Under the pieces are notes generated by a model. It saw only the letters and a program-made list of their open reading frames with translations, was not told the DNA's origin and searched no databases. Positions 52,675 through 59,472 of a stretch of 64,000 nucleotides of DNA are shown here, piece by piece. Source of the DNA: Herpetosiphon geysericola (GTDB lineage Bacteria; Chloroflexota; Chloroflexia; Chloroflexales; Herpetosiphonaceae); NCBI RefSeq assembly GCF_001306135.1, contig NZ_LGKP01000021.1, positions 248,001 to 312,000 on the forward strand, in the 5' to 3' direction. The translations under genes and the position numbers were made by a program. Each line of letters begins with the position of its first letter. The first letter of the stretch is position 1.

Positions 52675-52960
52675 ACTTTTTTAACCACGAAGAGCACGAA
52701 GGATAGGAACCGCGAAGGCCGCCAAGATCGCGAAGGCTTTTTTAGCCACGAATTCCACGAACAATGTTTCGCTAGCCAAAAGCCCATAGCCTTCGTTCCT
52801 CTGCACCTCTGCGTTAAAAGTTTGATGCAGAAAGGCCGTTTTTAGCCACGAATTCCACCAATTTCACGAATAAACTTCCGCTAACCCATAGCCAATAGCC
52901 ATGCTTGCTCTGCGCCTCTGCGTTGATCGTATTTCCCAATAGCCTATAGCCTACAGCCCA
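52675..52960. repeat. Gene-free repeat mosaic, copy 6
   Basis: ACCACGAAGAGCACGAAGGA, ACCGCGAAGGCCGCCAAGATCGCGAAGG, two TTTTAGCCACGAATTCCAC words, CTCTGCACCTCTGCGTTAAAA and CTCTGCGCCTCTGCGTTG, and CAATAGCCTATAGCCTACAGCCCA-type words. No gene seen. Confidence 0.8.
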
Positions 52961-52976
52961 TTTTTGTGCTTATCCA

Positions 52977-53339
52977 TCAACGTAGGATCAGATTGCGCAC
53001 CAACCCGACTGCCAATAAACCAACAACTTGGCAGCCAACAATCAGCCAAAAGCCTTGCAAAAAGCTGGTTTTTTGTGATTTATGCCGAAAAAACCAGATG
53101 CCAATCACCGCCCCCAAGGTTCCGCCAAAGGCAACAAACCACAACAATGTGCGCTCGGCAATGCGGCGACTGCGGCCTTGCGATTTTTGCTTATCAAGAA
53201 TAAAGGCAATTAGGGTGATAAATGAAATAACGATTAGCCCAATTAAGCCATAACTATAGCCCAAATTAAATGCAGCACCCACACCAAAGGCCACCAAAAA
53301 ATGACCTAAACCTGCTGGAATTCGCCCACGTTGCGCCAT
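52977..53339 (-). CDS. DUF1294 membrane protein
   Basis: A 120-residue protein with four hydrophobic helices and the DUF1294 signature: AFILDKQKSQGRSRRIAERTLLWFVAFGGTLGAVIGIWFFRHKSQKTSF. The family's function is unknown. GAGGT lies 6-7 bases before the ATG and a TATAAT box (53371-53376) stands 30 bases upstream. Confidence 0.88.
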   Translation of the reverse strand: MAQRGRIPAGLGHFLVAFGVGAAFNLGYSYGLIGLIVISFITLIAFILDKQKSQGRSRRIAERTLLWFVAFGGTLGAVIGIWFFRHKSQKTSFLQGFWLIVGCQVVGLLAVGLVRNLILR

Positions 53340-53370
53340 TGTTCAACCTCAATCACAAACGATGCAGGCT

Positions 53371-53376
53371 ATTATA
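53371..53376 (-). promoter_or_regulatory. DUF1294 gene promoter (-10)
   Basis: A perfect TATAAT on the minus strand, directly after the upstream terminator; no clear -35 box. Confidence 0.5.
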
Positions 53377-53380
53377 ACGA

Positions 53381-53421
53381 AAAAAGGTGGTGCTTCGGGA
53401 AATATCTGAAGCACCACCTTT
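53381..53421 (-). terminator. Terminator of the PT-rich secreted protein gene
   Basis: AAAGGTGGTGCTTC pairs perfectly over 14 bp with its complement around an 11-base loop; on the minus strand it is followed by TTTTTTCG. Confidence 0.9.
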
Positions 53422-53443
53422 GAAACAGTTAGTCGATTGTGAA

Positions 53444-54733
53444 TTAGTTACAGTGGCCTGGGCCAATCAAACCGTTGTTGTAGCGATCTAATTGGGTAGC
53501 GTAGCTGTTGCCAGTGCTGGCGGCTGCGCCACTTGGCTTGCTGCCCAATGGATATTGTTGCAACCAAGCATCGGCGGCGGCAATCGTTGCATTGATCGTG
53601 CTGCCATTGGCACCTTGAGCGGTATTCAACTTAGCAGCAATCAATTGATGGATCAAGATATAGGTTGTGTCGCCACGTGGTGACGTGTTGAAGATGGCCA
53701 TCAATTGGCTTTGGTTGTAGGTTACGCCACCAACAACCAAGGTCGTTACTGGCCAAGCACTTGGGTGGTTCTTCCAATAGCCTTGGGTATAGCTACAATC
53801 CTTGCCAGCAGGTGTGCTGGTTGCGCTTGGAACTGGTGTTTTGGTCGCCGTTGGAACTGGTGTTTTAGTTGCGGTTGGCGCTGGCGTGTTGGTCGCCGTT
53901 GGCGCTGGCGTATTGGTTGCGGTTGGCGCTGGCGTATTGGTTGCGGTTGGCGCTGGCGTATTGGTTGCGGTTGGCGCTGGCGTGTTGGTCGCGGTTGGCG
54001 CTGGCGTATTAGTTGGCGTTGGATATGCCGTTGGCTCAAGTGTTGGCTCAAGTGTTGGCTCAACCGTTGGAACCGTAGTTGGTTCTGGAGTTGGCTCAAG
54101 CGTTGGTTCAAGCGTTGGTTCTGGAGTTGGCTCAAGCGTTGGAACCGTGGTTGGCTCGACCGTTGGAATTACACCACAATAGTTGGTGCCACCAGTGTGG
54201 CGAGCAGTGATCAAGCGATCGCCATAGCGCTGGCCATCGAGTGAGTGCAAGACTCCGCCATAAAACAAATCGATTTGGGCGGCACATGCAGGTACACCAA
54301 CACTCAAGGCCAAAATTGAGTTTGGCCCAACTTGGCCAGTAGCCCACGAATAAATCACTTGATGATCAATCACTTCATCCATTTTTTCATATGAAGCCAT
54401 GCCCACATTGTAGGAACATGTGGTTGATTTATTCTGAATTTTGCCAACTGAATTGCTTGAGAACCAGCCCGAAAGATCAACTTTTGGGTTACAGACTGGC
54501 ACAGCAGTTGGGGCGGTGGTTGCGGTTGGGGCAACCGTTGGCGCTACTGTTGGCTCGGCAGTTGGCTCTGCTGTAGGTTCGGCGGTTGGCTCAAGCGTTG
54601 GCTCGGTTACTGTCTCAACGCTGGCGGTTTCGGCTTTGCTCACGTTAGCAAACGTGGCGCTTGGCCCACCGACAGCCAAAATTGTTGCAAGTAGTACAAC
54701 CCGTGTTGTCCATCGTCGCAGTGTCGGGGTCAT
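53444..54733 (-). CDS. Secreted Pro/Thr-rich protein with YTQGYWKNHP domain
   Basis: A 429-residue exported protein: signal peptide (VVLLATILAVGGPSATFA), an EPTAEPTAEPT stretch, a domain around residues 80-190 (CNPKVDLSGWFSSNSVGKIQNKS), a long EPT/TPAPTATN stalk with about six APTATNTP units encoded by 24-bp DNA repeats, and a C-terminal domain with CSYTQGYWKNHPSAWP ending in GPGHCN. The YTQGYWKNHP domain occurs in many secreted proteins of environmental bacteria with unknown role. AAGGAG lies 6 bases before the ATG. Confidence 0.85.
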   Translation of the reverse strand: MTPTLRRWTTRVVLLATILAVGGPSATFANVSKAETASVETVTEPTLEPTAEPTAEPTAEPTVAPTVAPTATTAPTAVPVCNPKVDLSGWFSSNSVGKIQNKSTTCSYNVGMASYEKMDEVIDHQVIYSWATGQVGPNSILALSVGVPACAAQIDLFYGGVLHSLDGQRYGDRLITARHTGGTNYCGVIPTVEPTTVPTLEPTPEPTLEPTLEPTPEPTTVPTVEPTLEPTLEPTAYPTPTNTPAPTATNTPAPTATNTPAPTATNTPAPTATNTPAPTATNTPAPTATKTPVPTATKTPVPSATSTPAGKDCSYTQGYWKNHPSAWPVTTLVVGGVTYNQSQLMAIFNTSPRGDTTYILIHQLIAAKLNTAQGANGSTINATIAAADAWLQQYPLGSKPSGAAASTGNSYATQLDRYNNGLIGPGHCN

Positions 54734-55234
54734 AGGAACTCCTTACAATAAAAAAATAGTTAAAAAAATAATAAATTACTTAAAACAATCCAGATAACAT
54801 ACGCTACTAGCTAGTATAATGTCATCGATTTGTAATATCTAGTTCAACATGAGCGTGATCTTTTTGTAATAAGGGGACTATGTTTAAGCAGTACTAGTGC
54901 TATTTTTATTCGTAAGGTTCTTCGTAAGGTTCAATTAATTAAAAAACTATTCTATTGATAGAATAGTCATGAAATTAACTATTTAAAACAATTATTTCTG
55001 TTTTTATGTACAAAATAGTTAATTTATCCACATATAAGTACTAAATCATGATCCTATTTATCGATTAAACCCATTAATTCAATTGGCATGCAACTGATTT
55101 AATCGCGCAACAGGTACTAATCAAAAAAACCGTTGTTACTCACCCCGTTGCTAGGAGTTTGAAACAACCGTTTGCGCTGAATCAGCTCCGTTAACTATGG
55201 AGGCGTTCGATTCCAAAACTTCTGGCGAATGCTC
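54734..55234. other. AT-rich intergenic region with tandem and inverted repeats
   Basis: About 500 bases, clearly more AT-rich than the rest, between divergent genes. It holds ACTAGCTAGT (near 54806), a tandem 12-base repeat TTCGTAAGGTTC x2 (54909-54932), and a hairpin ACTATTCTA-TTGA-TAGAATAGT (54946-54967). I find no gene; the composition suggests a regulatory or acquired segment. Confidence 0.7.
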
Positions 55235-55240
55235 TATAAT
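55235..55240 (+). promoter_or_regulatory. Promoter of the membrane glycosyltransferase-like gene (-10)
   Basis: A perfect TATAAT about 34 bases before the ATG; the -35 region is not convincing. Confidence 0.5.
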
Positions 55241-55273
55241 TGGCTGCTAGCTTAACTTGTTGATAGGTGGATT

Positions 55274-57448
55274 ATGCTGCTTGGTTTGCGCTCGCGTTGG
55301 GGAAGTTTGTTGCCATTACTGCTGTTATGGCTAATTATTGGCTGGTGGGCCAATGCCCAGCCAACGCGCCAGGCAGATGTTTTGCAGCATAGCTCAACCA
55401 GCGTTGGCGGCTTGTATGGCCTTGAACAATCGAGCACGTTGCCAGGCGCAAGCGGCCCAACTAGCCGCAGCTATCGTTGGAGCAATGGTAATTTGCAGGT
55501 GCCACTTTGGCCGAATGGGTCGCATTCGCGAATGATGCAGCTTGAATATTTGGCCCCATTCAGCCCCACAATGCTGCAATTTGAGCAAACCCAAGCCTTG
55601 AGTTTGCCAATGCAACCTGAACTACGCCAACTCAGTATATTTGTGCCAGCAGAGGTCAAGCACGTTAACGCGATCAATCAGCCCAACGAGCAAAATGGAC
55701 GGCCTTTGGGTTTATTATTGAGCAACCTCAATTGGCAAGAGCTTGGCGCAACTGGCTGGGCTAACTTGCGCACTGCCACACCATTTAATCCTAGTAATTT
55801 GCTGCTGCTGGGTGGTGTGGCACTTGTGCTGAGCCTTGGGCTGGCACGCCATTGGGTTGCCCTGTTTGGCACAGGTTTGAGCCTTGGGTTGGCAGTTCTC
55901 GCATGGTCGGGCAACTGGCTCAATCGGGCGGCAATCAACAGTTTAAGCCAATTGGTGTTGGTCGCAGCCCTCGCGGCAGGAGCATGGTATGGCTGGCAGC
56001 GCTGGCAACGCCCAATCAATTGGCGTTGGCTGCTGGTGGCAATTTGGCTGATTACGACCGTTTGTTTGTGGACGCCAACTGTTCAATATGATGGCGTGGG
56101 TTATTATGCCTATCTGCGCTCAGCGGGGATTGACCACGATTTTGATTTTAGTAATGAGTTCAGCCAAACTCCGCTAGAACTCAACACAGGCGTGAAAATC
56201 ACCAAAACTGGCTATGCTGCCAACCCGTGGAGCGTTGGGCCAGCTATGGCTTTTGCGCCGCTGTGGTGGTTGGGCCATGGCAGTGCGCTGCTCGGCGGTT
56301 GGCCAAGCGATGGCTATAGCCAACCCTATTTGGCCCTCACCACTTGGGGCAGCGCCTTAGCAGGCTTGATCTTTATCTTGAGCTGCGAAGCACTCTTGCG
56401 CCGCCAATTTAGCCCCAAAATTGCCGCCTTGGCAACCATCAGTGTCTATCTTGCCAGCAATTTGCTCTACTACAGCTTATTTCAAGGAGCCTATGCCCAT
56501 AGCCTTTCGGCAGCTTGCGTGAGCCTGATGGCGCTAGCGAGCGTGCGCTTGCGCGAACAACCAAGCCTTGGGCGTTGGGCGCAACTTGGCCTAACCATGG
56601 GCGCAACAATCGTCAGCTATTGGATTGGTGCGTTGGTGCTGATTTTGCCAGCGCTGATTATTTGGCCGTTGCTGGTTGGCAAACACCGCCGCGCATGGCC
56701 AGATTTACTCAAAGGCTTGTTGCTTGCAGCGCTTACTGGGCTGCTGATCGTGTTGCCGCAGTTGGCAATGTGGAAGCTGCTCTATGGCTCATGGCTGACG
56801 ATTCCGCAGGGTGGAAATTTTGCCACGCCGCGTAGCAGCCAGCTTTGGCCGATGTTGGTTGGCTCGCTTTACGGCATGCTTTGGTGGACCCCAATCTATG
56901 TGCTTGGGTTGCTTGGGCTTGGATTAAGCGTGCGCCAGCGCCAAGCTTGGCCCTATCTGGCAGCAGTCATTATCTATCTGGTGTATATTTCGCGCTTGCC
57001 GGATTGGCATGGCAGCGGAGCCTTTGGCTTGCGCCGCTTGACCACAATCGCGCCATGTTTGGCGTGGGGCGTGGCTGCATTGTTGCAACGCTGGCGGCGC
57101 TGGCCGGGCGCAGCAATTGGCCTGCTTGCAAGTTTCGGATGCTGGAATCTAGCTCTGATGGCGCGGTATATCACCTATGCGATTCCGCGTGGCTATCCGG
57201 CAATTGCCGAGCTACCACTGAGTGCAATTTTGCTCTCCAACGAGCCATTAGAACTATCGCGGCTGGGCATGCTGCTTGGCAACGGCTGGTTTGGCAGTCA
57301 ATTGAGTAATTTCCAAGCGCGCAGTGTATGGATCTTGCTAGGCCTGCTAGGCAGTTTAGCGGGAGTGTTGGCGCTTGGGAGTTGGTTGGGGCGGGCCAAC
57401 TCGCCCAGCCTCAATCAAGAGCCTGAGCAAGTTGGCTTGGGAGATTGA
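55274..57448 (+). CDS. Large membrane protein, GT39/PMT-like
   Basis: A 724-residue protein with an N-terminal signal helix, an outside domain of ~130 residues, and about 12 further membrane helices. The loop TVQYDGVGYYAYLRSAGIDHDFDFSNEF, with acidic residues just after a membrane helix, resembles the first outside loop of GT-C fold sugar transferases (family 39 and relatives), which use polyprenyl-phosphate sugars. No close family can be named. AGGTGG precedes the ATG. It ends 1 base before the end of the convergent GTPase gene. Confidence 0.7.
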   Translation: MLLGLRSRWGSLLPLLLLWLIIGWWANAQPTRQADVLQHSSTSVGGLYGLEQSSTLPGASGPTSRSYRWSNGNLQVPLWPNGSHSRMMQLEYLAPFSPTMLQFEQTQALSLPMQPELRQLSIFVPAEVKHVNAINQPNEQNGRPLGLLLSNLNWQELGATGWANLRTATPFNPSNLLLLGGVALVLSLGLARHWVALFGTGLSLGLAVLAWSGNWLNRAAINSLSQLVLVAALAAGAWYGWQRWQRPINWRWLLVAIWLITTVCLWTPTVQYDGVGYYAYLRSAGIDHDFDFSNEFSQTPLELNTGVKITKTGYAANPWSVGPAMAFAPLWWLGHGSALLGGWPSDGYSQPYLALTTWGSALAGLIFILSCEALLRRQFSPKIAALATISVYLASNLLYYSLFQGAYAHSLSAACVSLMALASVRLREQPSLGRWAQLGLTMGATIVSYWIGALVLILPALIIWPLLVGKHRRAWPDLLKGLLLAALTGLLIVLPQLAMWKLLYGSWLTIPQGGNFATPRSSQLWPMLVGSLYGMLWWTPIYVLGLLGLGLSVRQRQAWPYLAAVIIYLVYISRLPDWHGSGAFGLRRLTTIAPCLAWGVAALLQRWRRWPGAAIGLLASFGCWNLALMARYITYAIPRGYPAIAELPLSAILLSNEPLELSRLGMLLGNGWFGSQLSNFQARSVWILLGLLGSLAGVLALGSWLGRANSPSLNQEPEQVGLGD

Positions 57449-57449
57449 G

Positions 57450-57968
57450 CTATTTATGGGCATCGCGCAGAAAGCGCCGCACCACTTCGCGCACCGAATT
57501 TTTATCTGTCGCCGTGCATAAGTAAATATGAATTTCGGGCGAAAGATTCAACTGTTGGCGCAGATCAGTTTGGCTGATCACAGTGTTTAAATCGCTTTTG
57601 TTGGCCACAACTGCGTATGGTACCTCGCCGTGGTCGCGGAATTGGGCCAAAATTGTTGCTGCCTCGTCGATCGTTGCAGGCTGTGAAAGATCGACGAGCA
57701 CCAAAAAGCCGTCCATGTTTTTGGCCAAAATATCGCGCATAAAGTCGAAACGGGTTTGGCCGGGCGTACCAAATAATTGCAACGTATAATCGTCGAGCCT
57801 CACGCGGCCATAATCCATCGCAACAGTCGTATTAGCTTTAATCCGCTGCTCGTCGGGCGATGAGGTGGCTTTATCGGTATTAACAGCATTAATATCCGAT
57901 AATGATCGAATAAAGGTGCTTTTGCCCGTGTTAAAGGCTCCGGTGATCACGAGCTTAAATGGTTCCAC
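57450..57968 (-). CDS. COG2229-type small GTPase
   Basis: A 172-residue Ras-like GTPase. G1 is GAFNTGKST, G2 Thr is in ANTTVAMDYGRV, G3 is the family form FGTPGQTRF (Gly replaces the usual Asp of DxxG, as in COG2229), G4 is NKSD and G5 is CTATDKN. Family members partner with roadblock proteins. The GTG at 57968 is chosen: AAAGGAG lies 7 bases upstream and it removes an overlap with glgA that a start at 58007 would cause. It follows glgA after 17 bases, so the two are co-transcribed. No roadblock gene is adjacent. Confidence 0.92.
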   Translation of the reverse strand: MEPFKLVITGAFNTGKSTFIRSLSDINAVNTDKATSSPDEQRIKANTTVAMDYGRVRLDDYTLQLFGTPGQTRFDFMRDILAKNMDGFLVLVDLSQPATIDEAATILAQFRDHGEVPYAVVANKSDLNTVISQTDLRQQLNLSPEIHIYLCTATDKNSVREVVRRFLRDAHK

Positions 57969-57985
57969 AGGAATGCTCCTTTCAT

Positions 57986-59368
57986 TTAGCGCAAGCTCAG
58001 CGCCCAACGGTACACATCTTCATAACGCGTTGCGGCGGTATCCCAGCTAAAATCGTGGCTCATAGCGCGCCGCATAAAATAGCTCCAATCATTCGGGTAG
58101 CGATAGGCGGCCAAGGCGCGGCCTAAAGCATGCAGCATGGCCTCGACGTTGTAGTCGCTAAAGACCACCCCAACGCCTTCTGGTTGGCTCATATCGGGCA
58201 CGGTATCGACCAAGCCGCCAGTTGCCCGCACCACCGGAATCGTGCCATAGCGCATGGAAATCATTTGGCTCAAGCCGCAAGGCTCAAAGGCCGAGGGCAT
58301 GAGAAAAATATCGGCCCCAGCATACACCCGTTGTGCTAAGGGCGCATTAAATCCAATATAATTTGCGACCCGATCAGGCGCATAGCGGCTGGCATCGCGA
58401 AAGGCATCTTCGTAGGGGCCATAGCCCGAGCCAAGCACCATCAATTGAGCATCGGTGTCAGCAATAATTTGGCCCAAGCCTTGCACAATCAGATCAATCC
58501 CTTTTTGGCTATCGAGCCGCGAAACAACCGCCACCAATGGTACATCAGCGCGCTCTGGCAGGCCAACCTCACGTTGCAGCGCTGCCTTACACACCGCCTT
58601 GCCAGCCAAATCATCAAGGCTAAATGGCTGGGCAATATGCTGGTCGGTTGCTGGGTCAAAGTGCCGTGGATCGATCCCATTCAAAATCCCAATTAAGCGA
58701 TCAGAACGCTCGCGGAGCATGTGGTCTAGCCCAAAGCCATATTCAGGCCGCTTAATTTCCTCGGCATAGGTTGGGCTGACGGTCGTAATCACATCGCTGG
58801 TATACAGCGCTTGCTCCATCAAATTGAGATCGCCAAAGGCATCGTAGACCCCAACCAAGGGCCAAGCGTCGTTGGCAAAGCGTCCTTGATGAGCCAAATT
58901 GTGAATTGTAAAGACCAAGGCAGGCCGCGCAGCGTTGCCCCAAGCAATCCGAATGGCGGCGGCGGCATGCCAATCGTGGGCATGAATCACATCGGGCCAC
59001 CAATCCATTTGGCGGCAAGCTTCGAGCGCTGCGTGGCAAAAGAGGCCAAAACGCACATCATCATCGCCATGGCCATAAATCGTGGTGCGCGAGCCAAAGA
59101 AATATTGATTTTCAATAAACCAAGTATGCTCATCAGCAGTGGCCCAAAGTTGACATTCTTCCGTGCGCCAATCCAAACGAACTGGGAAATTATCGCGTAA
59201 CTGCCCCAAATTCCAGCGCAAAGGGTCGATCGTACCATAGCGTGGGATCACGAGCCGAACATCAAGCCCCCGGCGACGAAGTGCCTCTGGCAATGCACCC
59301 GCCACATCGCCCAACCCCCCAACCTTGACAAATGGAACGCTTTCCGCTGCCAGAAACAAGACCTTCAT
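57986..59368 (-). CDS. glgA: Glycogen synthase
   Basis: A 460-residue GT5 enzyme that extends alpha-1,4-glucan from ADP-glucose. It begins MKVLFLAAESVPFVKVGGLGDVAGALPEALRRRG, with KVGGLGD the ADP-glucose site, and has HAHDWHAAAA, TIHNLAHQG, GILNGIDPRHFDP, SRLDSQKGIDL and PSAFEPCGLSQMISMRYGTIPVVRATGGLVDTV. Length is normal. AAAGGGG lies 6-7 bases before the ATG. The GTPase gene downstream suggests a regulatory link, unproven. Confidence 0.95.
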   Translation of the reverse strand: MKVLFLAAESVPFVKVGGLGDVAGALPEALRRRGLDVRLVIPRYGTIDPLRWNLGQLRDNFPVRLDWRTEECQLWATADEHTWFIENQYFFGSRTTIYGHGDDDVRFGLFCHAALEACRQMDWWPDVIHAHDWHAAAAIRIAWGNAARPALVFTIHNLAHQGRFANDAWPLVGVYDAFGDLNLMEQALYTSDVITTVSPTYAEEIKRPEYGFGLDHMLRERSDRLIGILNGIDPRHFDPATDQHIAQPFSLDDLAGKAVCKAALQREVGLPERADVPLVAVVSRLDSQKGIDLIVQGLGQIIADTDAQLMVLGSGYGPYEDAFRDASRYAPDRVANYIGFNAPLAQRVYAGADIFLMPSAFEPCGLSQMISMRYGTIPVVRATGGLVDTVPDMSQPEGVGVVFSDYNVEAMLHALGRALAAYRYPNDWSYFMRRAMSHDFSWDTAATRYEDVYRWALSLR

Positions 59369-59418
59369 GGTTGCCCCTTTGCGCTCGCAACAGGAAAGGG
59401 CATCCTGTGCTTGCCTGC

Positions 59419-59447
59419 ATTATACTCGTTCAGTTGGCTTGATAGAA
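59419..59447 (-). promoter_or_regulatory. glgA promoter
   Basis: Minus-strand TTCTAT (59442-59447), 17 bases, perfect TATAAT (59419-59424). Predicted start near 59412, 44 bases before the ATG. Confidence 0.6.
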
Positions 59448-59472
59448 GATCGCGTTTGTTGACGGTTGGAAC

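Noticed and set aside
53870-54020. Short regular repeats resembling a CRISPR array
   Set aside because: The 24-bp units are contiguous and in frame in a Pro/Thr stalk; there are no spacers and no cas genes.
53802-54182. Plus-strand frame of GVLVAVGA repeats
   Set aside because: Antisense of the APTATNTP stalk of the secreted protein; only low-complexity sequence.
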